Part shown: positions 8,250-15,883 of the stretch, piece by piece
How the letters are laid out: each line of letters starts with the position of its first letter
How positions within the stretch are numbered: position 1 is the stretch's first letter
Origin: Sphingomonas sp. Leaf230
Lineage (GTDB): Bacteria; Pseudomonadota; Alphaproteobacteria; Sphingomonadales; Sphingomonadaceae
Direction: 5' to 3'
Assembly (NCBI RefSeq): GCF_001421745.1
Contig: NZ_LMKW01000009.1
Location: 223,507-287,506, forward strand
Length of the DNA stretch: 64,000 nt
The notes under the pieces: generated by a model
Database searches by the model: none
What the model was told of the DNA's origin: nothing
The model's input: only the letters and a program-made list of their open reading frames with translations
Translations under genes and position numbers: made by a program

Positions 8250-9565
8250 GACCGCTTTTCGGCGCGCAGGCCATCCCAATAGGCGAGCCGTTCCGACAGG
8301 CGTTTCTCGAACCCGCGTTCGGTCGGCGTATAGAAGGTCTGTGCGCTCATCTCTTCGGGCCAGTAATCCGAGCCGGAGAACGCATCCTCCGCATCGTGAT
8401 CGTACGCATAGCCCTTGCCGTAGCCGATATCGCGCATGAGCTTGGTCGGCGCGTTGCGGATCGACGCCGGCGGCATCAGCGAGCCCGTCTCGCGCGCCGA
8501 TTTCCACGCCGCTTTCTGCGCCTTGTAGACTGCATTCGATTTCGGCGCGGTCGCCAGATAGACGCAGGCCTGCGCGATCGCGAGTTCGCCTTCGGGGCTG
8601 CCGAGGAAGTCGTAGGTATCCTTCGCGGCGATGCACTGGACCAGCGCCTGGGGGTCGGCGAGGCCGATATCCTCGACCGCCGCGCGCGTCAGGCGGCGGA
8701 GCAGGAACAGCGGTTCCTCGCCCGCCGTGAGCATCCGCGCGAGATAATAGAGCGCGGCCTGCGGGTCCGACCCGCGGATCGATTTGTGGAGCGCGGAGAT
8801 GAGGTTGTAATGCCCCTCGCGATCCTTGTCGTACACCGCGACGCGGCGTTGCAGGAAGTTCGAGAGCCCGGCGGGATCGAGCGGCTCGGGCAGGTTCACC
8901 GAGAACAACGTCTCCGCTTGGTTGAGCAGGAAGCGGCCGTCACCATCGGCGCTGGCGATCAGCGCGTCCTTGGCGGGCGGGGTGAGGGGGAGGGGGCGCT
9001 CCATTTCCGTCTCGGCACGGTCGAGCAGTTGTTCGAGCGCACCGCGGCCGAGCCGTTCGAGGATCAGCACCTGCGCGCGGCTGAGCAGAGCGGCGTTGAG
9101 TTCGAACGACGGGTTCTCGGTCGTGGCGCCGACCAGCGTCACCGTGCCATCCTCGACATAGGGCAGGAAACCGTCCTGCTGCGCGCGGTTGAAGCGGTGA
9201 ATCTCGTCCACGAACAACAAGGTGCGCTTGCCGATCTTGGCGTGCTCGCGCGCCTCGGCGAACGACTTCTTGAGGTCCGCGACGCCGGAGAACACCGCCG
9301 AGATCGCGACGAACCGCAGGTCGACCGCATCGGCGAGCAACCGCGCGATGGTGGTCTTGCCGGTGCCGGGCGGGCCCCACAGGATGATCGAGGACAGCCG
9401 GCCCGCCGACACCATCCTGCCGATCGCGCCTTCGGGGCCGGTGATGTGATCCTGCCCGACCACCTCGTCCAGCGTGCGCGGGCGCAGGCGATCGGCGAGC
9501 GGCGCGTTTTCGGGATGCGTTTCGGTGGGGGCGGCGGGTTCGAAGCCCGCGAAGAGATCGGCCAT
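8246..9565 (-). CDS. rarA: Replication-associated recombination protein A (RarA/MgsA AAA+ ATPase)
   Basis: A 439-residue AAA+ ATPase of the clamp-loader-like RarA family that acts at stalled replication forks. It starts MADLFAGFEP and shows PLADRLRPRTLDEVVGQDH, Walker A GPPGTGKTTIARLLA near residue 64, Walker B LLFVDEIHRFN, sensor segment VGATTENPSFELNAAL and the C-terminal RGSDPQAALYYLARML region. Length is typical. The ATG at 9565 is chosen because sequence upstream is a dispersed repeat rather than coding sequence. It leads a three-gene operon with overlapping starts. Confidence 0.95.
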   Translation of the reverse strand: MADLFAGFEPAAPTETHPENAPLADRLRPRTLDEVVGQDHITGPEGAIGRMVSAGRLSSIILWGPPGTGKTTIARLLADAVDLRFVAISAVFSGVADLKKSFAEAREHAKIGKRTLLFVDEIHRFNRAQQDGFLPYVEDGTVTLVGATTENPSFELNAALLSRAQVLILERLGRGALEQLLDRAETEMERPLPLTPPAKDALIASADGDGRFLLNQAETLFSVNLPEPLDPAGLSNFLQRRVAVYDKDREGHYNLISALHKSIRGSDPQAALYYLARMLTAGEEPLFLLRRLTRAAVEDIGLADPQALVQCIAAKDTYDFLGSPEGELAIAQACVYLATAPKSNAVYKAQKAAWKSARETGSLMPPASIRNAPTKLMRDIGYGKGYAYDHDAEDAFSGSDYWPEEMSAQTFYTPTERGFEKRLSERLAYWDGLRAEKRS

Positions 9566-9689
9566 GGGGTGAAGATAGGGGCGGGGGGCCGGTTTGCCCA
9601 TCCGTGGCCATCCAAGCGCGCTCGTCATCCCGAGACGTATCGTCTTCCTCCCAAGCATCGTCATCGTCACAAGCGTCGTCATCCTTGCG

Positions 9690-9772
9690 AAGGCGGGGAT
9701 CCATACTGGCTGACGGCATGCATGCTCGCTCGGTTCGAGGGTCTGGGTCCCCGCCTCCGCGGGGATGACAGG
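9690..9772. repeat. Dispersed palindromic repeat (REP-like), copy 1
   Basis: GCGAAGGCGGGGATCCATACTGG is followed about 30 bp later by its approximate reverse complement, GGGTCTGGGTCCCCGCCTCCGCGGGG. The same core recurs at 13,529 and 17,976. Such short imperfect inverted repeats between genes are typical REP-type elements of sphingomonads. Confidence 0.7.
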
Positions 9773-9819
9773 GAAGGAGACATAAAAATTGCCGCGCCAC
9801 TTGAACCGAAAACATTCTG

Positions 9820-9853
9820 CGATATATCGAAATTCATGAATTAAGATATATCG
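9820..9853. promoter_or_regulatory. Candidate autoregulatory operator upstream of padR-like gene
   Basis: Two copies of GATATATCG (9821-9829 and 9845-9853) lie 24 bp apart on either side of the perfect palindrome AATTCATGAATT (9831-9842). The cluster ends 12 bp before the padR-like ATG. PadR/YqjI-type repressors commonly bind AT-rich ATAT palindromes in their own promoters, so autoregulation is the simplest reading; it is not shown here. Confidence 0.6.
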
Positions 9854-9865
9854 GAGAACACTCAA

Positions 9866-10453
9866 ATGCGTTTTGGTATGGGATATGGAGCCTGGACCGG
9901 TGGCCCGCGGGCTGATGGCGAAGGCCGGGGTCGGCCGGGTCACGAAGGCCACGGTCGACACGGGCATGGACGCGGCGGCCCTGGTGGTCGGCGGCGGCTG
10001 TTCGATGGCGGCGAGTTGAAGCTCGTCATGCTGAAGCTGATCGCGGACGCGCCGCGGCACGGCTACGACCTGATCCGCGAGATCGAGGGGCTGACCGGGG
10101 GTGGCTATGCGCCGAGCCCGGGCGTCGTCTACCCGACGCTCAGCATGCTCGATGAGATGGGGCTGATCGAGGAGCAGCAGTCGGAAGGTGCGAAGAAGCG
10201 TTTTGCGGCGAGCGACGAGGGCCGCGCGCATCTGGCCGAGAATGCGGTCGTGGTGGACGGGCTTTTCGCGCGGCTGGCGGCAGTCGGGGCGGAGTCCGAG
10301 CGGACCGATGGCGCGCCGATCCGGCGGGCGATGGGCAATCTGCGGCAGGTGCTCCAGCACCGGCTGATGCGTGAGGACGTCAACGAGGACACGCTGCACG
10401 AGGTCGCGGCGTTGCTCGACGAAGCCGCGCAGAAGATCGAGCGGCTCAAGTGA
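9866..10453 (+). CDS. PadR family regulator, YqjI-like (metal/iron-linked)
   Basis: A 195-residue repressor. The first 43 residues are very rich in Gly, His and Arg (GHEGHGRHGHGRGG), resembling the metal-binding N-terminus of E. coli YqjI. The PadR winged helix follows: GELKLVMLKLIADAPRHGYDLIREIE and YAPSPGVVYPTLSMLDEMGLIEE. YqjI controls a siderophore-interacting reductase. Here the next gene is a DUF2218 protein, a family often found beside such reductases, and its GTG start overlaps this stop by 4 bp. Control by iron or nickel is an inference from the family and the His-rich leader. Confidence 0.88.
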   Translation: MRFGMGYGAWTGGPRADGEGRGRPGHEGHGRHGHGRGGPGGRRRLFDGGELKLVMLKLIADAPRHGYDLIREIEGLTGGGYAPSPGVVYPTLSMLDEMGLIEEQQSEGAKKRFAASDEGRAHLAENAVVVDGLFARLAAVGAESERTDGAPIRRAMGNLRQVLQHRLMREDVNEDTLHEVAALLDEAAQKIERLK

Positions 10454-10749
10454 GCGTCTCGGTCGCGAGGGTGCCGACGCATTCGGCCAGCAAGTATCTC
10501 CAGCAGCTCGCCAAACACTGGAGCCACAAGATGGAGGTCACCTTCTCGGAGGAAGAGGGCCGCATCGCCTTTCCAAACGGCGTCGTGCTGGAGATGCGCG
10601 CGGACAGCGAGACGCTCGACGTCGCGCTGACGGTGCCGGAGGGCGAGGACGTCGACCGGATGCGCGGGGTGGTATCGAGCCACCTCGACCGCTTCGCCTT
10701 CCGCGAAGCACCGCTGACGTTCGACTGGGTGACTGCGCCCCGAGCATAG
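10450..10749 (+). CDS. DUF2218 domain protein
   Basis: A 99-residue protein matching the DUF2218 pattern: SVARVPTHSASKYLQQLAKHWSHKMEV at the start and SHLDRFAFREAPLTFDW at the end. The family is often adjacent or fused to siderophore-interacting (FAD) proteins, but no such gene is next to it here. The GTG start at 10450 lies in a GTGA overlap with the PadR-like gene, so the two are probably one transcript. Confidence 0.83.
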   Translation: MSVSVARVPTHSASKYLQQLAKHWSHKMEVTFSEEEGRIAFPNGVVLEMRADSETLDVALTVPEGEDVDRMRGVVSSHLDRFAFREAPLTFDWVTAPRA

Positions 10750-10758
10750 CGCAACCTG

Positions 10759-10871
10759 CCCCCCTCCCTGAAAGGGAGGGGCCGGGGGTGGGTAGGCCGG
10801 TTTGCGCCACTCCCGCTCAAGCATGCGGAACCCGACCCACCCCCAACCCCTCCCTTCCAGGGAGGGGGGAA
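10759..10871. repeat. Large inverted repeat acting as bidirectional terminator
   Basis: Between convergent genes, a left arm CCCCTCCCTGAAAGGGAGGGG followed by CCGGGGGTGGG and a right arm CCCACCCCCAACCCCTCCC, TTCC and AGGGAGGGG are nearly perfect reverse complements, separated by about 35 bp. Each arm is itself a hairpin. It could stop transcription from both sides; the structure also resembles a small MITE-like dispersed element. Confidence 0.65.
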
Positions 10872-10881
10872 GGTCAGAGCA

Positions 10882-12033
10882 TCATTTATCCCGCCGCGCC
10901 ATCACTTCGAGATACGTATCCAGCACGGTTTGGTTGATCGTATCCCACAGATACCCGGCAGCCTTGTCATGTCCGGCCCAACCCATCGTCTCGCGCAGGC
11001 CTGGCTCCGACACGATCCGCCCGATTGCATCCGCATACCCGGCAATATCGGTCGGCGGCACAAGAAATCCCGTCACGCCGTCATCGACCAGTCCGACTGC
11101 GCCTGAAGCCCGCGCCGCGACGACGGGAACACCCGCCGCCATGGCCTCCAGCGTCACGTTGCCGAACGTTTCGGTCACGCTCGGGTTGAAGAATACGTCC
11201 ATCGACGCGACCGCGCGCCCCAGATCGTCGCCCGACTGGAACCCCGCAAAGATCGCCCCCGGGACACGCTCAGCGAACCAACTCCGCGCGGGCCCCTCGC
11301 CGATCACCAGCACCTTGTGCGGCACGCCGCGCGTTTCCAACTCCCGGACCACGTCGGCGAAGACGTCGAGCCCCTTCTCCTTCACCAGCCGCCCGAGAAA
11401 CCCGACCGCGACTTCGCCGTCGGCAATCCCGCGCGCGCGCCGCCACTCGAGATCGCGTCGCGTCGGCGTGAAGCGGTCGTGGTTCACCCCGCGCGACCAG
11501 ATCGCGGTCGGCGTCGTCACGCCCCAGTCGCCGACGATCTCCGCCATGCCGTGCCCCGGCACCAGCACTTCGTCGACACGATTGTAGAAGCGCGTCAGGA
11601 TCTTCACCATGATCGGCTCGAAGAACGCCATCTTGTAATAGCGGAAATACGTCTCGAACCGCGTGTGCAGCGAGGCGACCGTGGCGATGCCGTTGCGCCG
11701 GCCATAGCTGATTGCGCGATGCCCCAGGAAATCGGGCGCCGACACATGGATGATGTTCGGCGCGAACGCATCCAGGTCGCGGCGGATCGCAGCAGGCAGC
11801 CCGCGCGCCATCTTGTATTCGCCACGTCCCGCCGGCAGCGGCAGCGACGGCACCGCGACCAGATCGCCGGTCGGCGGGAAGGCCGGCCTGGCGTTGGTCG
11901 GCGAATAGACACGCACCGTCACGCCCTTCGACAGGAGGTGCCCCACGAGCAGATTGAGCGCTTGGTTTGCGCCATCGCGAACGTAATTATAGTTGCCGCT
12001 GAACAGGGCGATGCGCAGGTCGGTGGCGTGCAT
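10882..12033 (-). CDS. GT4 family glycosyltransferase (alpha-mannosyltransferase-like)
   Basis: A 383-residue GT-B fold enzyme. The N-terminal domain begins LRIALFSGNYNYVRDGANQALNLLVGHL and includes HVSAPDFLGHRAI; the C-terminal donor-binding domain shows VGFLGRLVKEKGLDVFADV, VIGEGPARSW and the GT4 signature FFNPSVTETFGNVTLEAMAAGVPVVA. This set is typical of GDP-mannose-dependent mannosyltransferases acting on lipids, but the substrate cannot be read from sequence. The start at 12033 (MHATDLRIAL) is preferred over an ATG 30 bp upstream because it directly precedes the first beta strand. No glycan gene cluster surrounds it. Confidence 0.88.
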   Translation of the reverse strand: MHATDLRIALFSGNYNYVRDGANQALNLLVGHLLSKGVTVRVYSPTNARPAFPPTGDLVAVPSLPLPAGRGEYKMARGLPAAIRRDLDAFAPNIIHVSAPDFLGHRAISYGRRNGIATVASLHTRFETYFRYYKMAFFEPIMVKILTRFYNRVDEVLVPGHGMAEIVGDWGVTTPTAIWSRGVNHDRFTPTRRDLEWRRARGIADGEVAVGFLGRLVKEKGLDVFADVVRELETRGVPHKVLVIGEGPARSWFAERVPGAIFAGFQSGDDLGRAVASMDVFFNPSVTETFGNVTLEAMAAGVPVVAARASGAVGLVDDGVTGFLVPPTDIAGYADAIGRIVSEPGLRETMGWAGHDKAAGYLWDTINQTVLDTYLEVMARRDK

Positions 12034-12136
12034 CGTCGCGCGGATAACGCCGTGCGCCGCCAAGCGCCACTAAATCCGCAACATAGGTCGGCCGCCAGCC
12101 ATTGATGTTCCCGTATCGTTCTCGTACATCGGCGGT

Positions 12137-13507
12137 ATGGCGAAACCCCAGAAGCGTTATGTATGTCAGGCCTGTGGATCGGTGTCGCACCGCTGGGCTG
12201 GGCAATGCAGCGATTGCAGCGAGTGGAACACGCTGGTCGAGGAGGCGAACACCGCCGCCACGCCGTTCCATTCGAAGCATAATCTACAGACCGGCGGGCG
12301 CGCGATACAGCTCGTCGGGCTCGATGCCGAGATCAAGCTGCCCGACCGGATGGCGACGGGTATTGCCGAACTCGATCGCGCATTAGGAGGCGGGTTCGTC
12401 GAGGGCTCCGCGACGTTGATCGGCGGTGACCCGGGGATTGGTAAATCGACGCTGTTGCTTCAGGCGGCGGCGAAGATGGCGCTCGCCGGCCAGTCGGTCG
12501 CGTATGTCTCGGGCGAGGAAGCCGCGGATCAGGTCCGCTTGCGCGCGCGGCGGCTGGGCTTGGGCAACGCGCCGGTTCAGTTGGCGGCGGCGACCTCGAC
12601 GCGCGACATCCTGACGACGTTGCAGACACGCCCGCCAGCGATGCTGGTGATCGATTCGATCCAGACAATGCACTCCGACCTGATCGAGGGCGCGCCGGGG
12701 ACGGTCAGCCAGGTCCGCGCATCGGCACAGGAGCTGATCCGCTTCGCCAAGGAGCGCGGGACGGCGGTCGTGCTAGTCGGGCACGTGACGAAGGACGGCT
12801 CGATCGCGGGGCCTCGTGTGCTGGAGCATATGGTCGACACGGTGCTGTCGTTCGAGGGCGAGCGCAGCCACCAGTATCGTATCCTCCGCGCGATCAAGAA
12901 CCGCTTCGGCGGGACCGACGAGATCGGCGTGTTCTCAATGCAGACCGAGGGTCTGGCGGAGGTCGGCAACCCTTCCTCGCTGTTCCTGACACATCGTGAT
13001 GACGCGATGACGGGGGCGACGGTGTTTCCGGCGCTTGAAGGGACGCGGCCGGTGCTGGTCGAGATTCAGGCGCTGACTGTCCGGCTGGCGTCGGGCGCTA
13101 CGCCACGGCGTGCGGTCGTGGGCTGGGACTCGGGACGTCTCGCAATGATTCTTGCGGTTCTGGAAGCGCGGTGCGGGCTGAGCTTCTCGAACGCGGAAGT
13201 CTATCTCAACATCGCCGGCGGGTACCGCGTCCAGGATCCTGCGGCGGATCTGGCGGTGGCGGCGGCGCTGATCTCGGCGATGTCGGAGCGGCCGGTCCCG
13301 GTCGAGGCGGTTGCGTTCGGCGAAGTCGCGCTGTCGGGGGAGATCCGCCCGGTCGCGCATGGTCCGTTGCGGTTGAAGGAGGCGAGCAAGCTTGGCTTCG
13401 AATGTGCATTGGTGCCGGCCTCGATGACGGGGGAGAAGAGCGGGATGAAGCTGTCGGGGTTCAAGACGCTTGCCTCGTTCGTCGATCATATGATGGGGCG
13501 GGGGTAG
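12137..13507 (+). CDS. radA: DNA repair protein RadA (Sms)
   Basis: A 456-residue RecA-like ATPase that drives branch migration during recombination. Domains in order: a C4 zinc finger (Cys10, Cys13, Cys24, Cys27), a RecA-type core with Walker A GGDPGIGKSTLLLQ (Lys103), the RadA-specific KNRFGGTDEIGVF motif, and a C-terminal Lon-protease-like domain. Length is that of the family. It stands alone, upstream of a REP-like element. Confidence 0.96.
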   Translation: MAKPQKRYVCQACGSVSHRWAGQCSDCSEWNTLVEEANTAATPFHSKHNLQTGGRAIQLVGLDAEIKLPDRMATGIAELDRALGGGFVEGSATLIGGDPGIGKSTLLLQAAAKMALAGQSVAYVSGEEAADQVRLRARRLGLGNAPVQLAAATSTRDILTTLQTRPPAMLVIDSIQTMHSDLIEGAPGTVSQVRASAQELIRFAKERGTAVVLVGHVTKDGSIAGPRVLEHMVDTVLSFEGERSHQYRILRAIKNRFGGTDEIGVFSMQTEGLAEVGNPSSLFLTHRDDAMTGATVFPALEGTRPVLVEIQALTVRLASGATPRRAVVGWDSGRLAMILAVLEARCGLSFSNAEVYLNIAGGYRVQDPAADLAVAAALISAMSERPVPVEAVAFGEVALSGEIRPVAHGPLRLKEASKLGFECALVPASMTGEKSGMKLSGFKTLASFVDHMMGRG

Positions 13508-13528
13508 GCGCCCAAGGAAGGCAGTTTG

Positions 13529-13590
13529 TTTCCCCGCGAAGGCGGGGACCCAGACTGGACTCTCGCCTGTGTGGGAGAACAAGGCAGCGT
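13529..13590. repeat. Dispersed palindromic repeat (REP-like), copy 2
   Basis: TTTCCCCGCGAAGGCGGGGA then CCCAGACTGG matches the copy at 17,976 almost exactly in its left half; the right half has decayed. The palindrome CCCCGCGAAGGCGGGG forms a hairpin just after radA and could help end its transcript. Confidence 0.7.
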
Positions 13591-13659
13591 TAGTGACGGT
13601 GTTGGGTCAGTACCTTTACGACGGGGATAGCTCCGGTTCGTCATCAACGTTCCTAGTCA

Positions 13660-13768
13660 CCACCCCGGCGGAGGCCGGAGCCCAATTGGGAAACGCTGCT
13701 GGCGACCGCTGCGCTTCGTTATCACGACCTCTCCAATTGGGCCCCGGCCTCCGCCGGGGTGGTGTAGT
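13660..13768. repeat. Inverted-repeat element (MITE-like)
   Basis: CACCACCCCGGCGGAGGCCG then GAGCCCAATTGGG is followed about 40 bp later by CCAATTGGGCCCCGGCCTCC then GCCGGGGTGGTG. The two arms of about 33 bp are almost perfect reverse complements. No transposase is nearby, so this is a non-autonomous or structural repeat. Confidence 0.7.
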
Positions 13769-13884
13769 GAGGACCGTTGTCGGTCATCGGTCGATTGAGC
13801 TGCACACGACGTCATCGTGGCGGGCAGGTTCGGCCAAGCGGCGAACGCATGGCCTCTCGCGACAGCCATGCTATGGCCGCCCGC

Positions 13885-14205
13885 ATGGCGAACACGAAAA
13901 GCAATACCGGTACCGTCGAGGTCGATGGCACCCGATACGACTGGCACCTCCAGCGCGAACCGCAACATACGGATGCCGAAGGCTGGAAGGGCATGACGAT
14001 CTCGCTGTTGCAGGACGACGCCAAACGCGAAGCCCTGCTCGAGTTCCCCGCGCCGAAACGCCTGTTGAAGGGCTTGCCGCGCGGGCGGCTTCAGATCGAC
14101 GACGCGACGATCACGCGCGGGGTGCGGGCGGCGTTGTCCGCGGGGTGGGAGCCGATGTCGCGCGGCAAGCCCATGGTCTTCACGGTGGATTCCGAAGGGA
14201 ATTGA
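13885..14205 (+). CDS. Conserved hypothetical protein, about 106 residues
   Basis: The product (MANTKSNTGTVEVDGTRYDW...) is a small soluble protein with a beta-rich start (TVEVDGTRYDWHLQREPQHT) and a C-terminal REALLEFPAPKRLLKGLPRG... region. I do not recognise a function. The ATG at 13873 (MAARMANTK) is an alternative start; sequence further upstream is repeat. It ends 3 bp before the YkgJ-like gene and probably shares its transcript. Confidence 0.7.
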   Translation: MANTKSNTGTVEVDGTRYDWHLQREPQHTDAEGWKGMTISLLQDDAKREALLEFPAPKRLLKGLPRGRLQIDDATITRGVRAALSAGWEPMSRGKPMVFTVDSEGN

Positions 14206-14208
14206 ACC

Positions 14209-14814
14209 GTGGATCGGCGTGAAACTCCGCCTCCGACGGACGCGCGCACGCGGATGCAGCCCCAAGCCGACGTGGAAAGCGTGCTGCTGGGGCCGATCCT
14301 CCCCGATCGAGAGTGCGGAGATTGCACCGCGTGCTGCACCGAATTGACGGTGGACACCCCCGAGTTCGCCAAGCCCGCGGGCACGCCGTGCATCCACCTC
14401 TCCAACAAGGGGTGCGGCATTCATGCGGTTCGCCCGCACATCTGCCGGACCTGGTTCTGCGCCTGGCGACGCGTCGCGAGCCTGCCCGACGAGGCGCGGC
14501 CCGACCGATCCGGGCTCCTCGTGTCGCTCAATTTCGTCAAGGAACCGCAGAACTGCCTCGAAGGCGTCTCGATCAACGTCCGCGTCCTAGCCGGCAGCGA
14601 CGCGATCGCGAACGGCATGGCGGCCACCGTGCTCGACAGCGTGTGCGAGCAGCTGGTCCCGGTCTGGTTCAGCGACGGGTCGAAGAAAATGTTGATGCAT
14701 CCCGACAATGACGTCGCCCGCTTCGTTCTATCGGGCGAGGCCGCACCCGCGCATTTGCAGGACGAAGTCGCCGCGTGGCGCGAGCGCTACGGTGTGTTCG
14801 GTTTGAACCACTAG
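14209..14814 (+). CDS. YkgJ-type cysteine cluster protein
   Basis: A 201-residue protein with the zinc/iron-chelating cysteine pattern of the YkgJ family: CGDCTACCTEL near residue 36, CIHLSNKGCGIHAVRPHICR and WFC. These eight or so cysteines probably hold a metal centre. The GTG start at 14209 is used because the frame has no suitable ATG before the cysteines and it follows the preceding stop closely. The family's role is not established. Confidence 0.85.
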   Translation: MDRRETPPPTDARTRMQPQADVESVLLGPILPDRECGDCTACCTELTVDTPEFAKPAGTPCIHLSNKGCGIHAVRPHICRTWFCAWRRVASLPDEARPDRSGLLVSLNFVKEPQNCLEGVSINVRVLAGSDAIANGMAATVLDSVCEQLVPVWFSDGSKKMLMHPDNDVARFVLSGEAAPAHLQDEVAAWRERYGVFGLNH

Positions 14815-14873
14815 AGCGCGTCGGTCGCCGCGCGCACTAGCGGTTCGCGCCGAGCGTCCCTATTCCAGAGACC

Positions 14874-15455
14874 ATGAACCTCACCGCCCTAGACATCGTC
14901 GTCCTGATCGCCGTCGCCGGGTCCGCGGTGCTGGGGCTCGTGCGCGGGTTCGTCACCGAAGTGCTGTCGATGTTTGCCTGGGTGGCGATGGTGGCGATGT
15001 TGAAGCTGTTCCACATCCCGCTCGCCGCCGCGCTGTCGCCGATGGTCGGCACCGTCGGTGGCGCGGCGGTGCTCGCGTTCGCGATCATCACCGGCGTCAC
15101 GTATATCGGCGGTCGACTGGTCGCCAACGCGATCGGCGCGCGGACGCGGACGTCGATCCTTGGGCCGGTCGACCGTGCGCTGGGCTTTGGGTTCGGCGCG
15201 CTGAAGGGGCTAATCCTCGCCAGCCTCGTCTTCCTGCTCGCGACGCTCGTCATGGACACGATGAGCGGCGGCCCGTCGCGGCGGCCCGGCTGGATGACGA
15301 CATCGCGCACCTATCCGTTGCTCAACGCGACCAGCGCGGGGATCGCCGATTTCGTCGACCGCCGCCGGCGCGGCAAACCCGTTTTCGGCGCGACAACACC
15401 CCCTTCTAAATCCGACCCCTCCCGATCCGATAGTGCAAGCGAGCCGAAATCATGA
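14874..15455 (+). CDS. cvpA: CvpA family inner-membrane protein
   Basis: A 193-residue protein with four predicted membrane segments (MNLTALDIVVLIAVAGSAVL..., FAWVAMVAMLKLFHIPLA, GGAAVLAFAIITGVTYIGG, GLILASLVFLLATLVMD) and the family RGFVTEVLSMFAWV and GPVDRALGFGFGALKG motifs. In other bacteria CvpA affects colicin V production, biofilm and envelope homeostasis. The stop overlaps the next ATG by 4 bp. Confidence 0.9.
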   Translation: MNLTALDIVVLIAVAGSAVLGLVRGFVTEVLSMFAWVAMVAMLKLFHIPLAAALSPMVGTVGGAAVLAFAIITGVTYIGGRLVANAIGARTRTSILGPVDRALGFGFGALKGLILASLVFLLATLVMDTMSGGPSRRPGWMTTSRTYPLLNATSAGIADFVDRRRRGKPVFGATTPPSKSDPSRSDSASEPKS

Positions 15456-15883
15456 GCGCGCCCCTCTACAATGCCGAGATCCTGCGCCTTGCCGCGACGA
15501 TCCCGCACCATGAACGCCTGCCTGGGCCGATGGCGACCGCGGAGAAACGCTCGCCGATCTGCGGTAGTCGCGTGACCGTGGACGTCGCGGTGGATGATGA
15601 GGGCAAGGTTAGCGAGGTCGGCCTGCTGGTTCGCGCCTGCGCGCTCGGCCAGGCATCGTCGTCGCTGCTGGCGTCGAACATCCTCGGTCGCACCCCCGCC
15701 GAACTCGCCGCCGTGCGCGATGAGTTGACGGCATGGCTTGCGCGCGAGGGCGATGCACCCGATTGGCCGGGGATGGATATCTTCACCCCCGCGCTCGACT
15801 ATACCGCGCGCCACCCTTCGATCCGGCTCGCGTTCGAAGCGGCGGCAGAGGCTGCGGACACCGCTGCAAAGGCGAAAGTCTGA
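15452..15883 (+). CDS. NifU/IscU-like iron-sulfur scaffold protein
   Basis: A 143-residue protein. It starts MSAPLYNAEILRLAATIPHH and contains the IscU-like segments CGSRVTVDVAVDD (first cysteine, residue 34) and RACALGQASSSLLA (second cysteine near residue 65), as in the small alphaproteobacterial scaffold-like proteins. A clear third ligand cysteine is not seen, so scaffold activity is uncertain. It is translationally coupled on both sides (ATGA before, TGATG after), between cvpA and a Kef-type antiporter. Confidence 0.8.
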   Translation: MSAPLYNAEILRLAATIPHHERLPGPMATAEKRSPICGSRVTVDVAVDDEGKVSEVGLLVRACALGQASSSLLASNILGRTPAELAAVRDELTAWLAREGDAPDWPGMDIFTPALDYTARHPSIRLAFEAAAEAADTAAKAKV

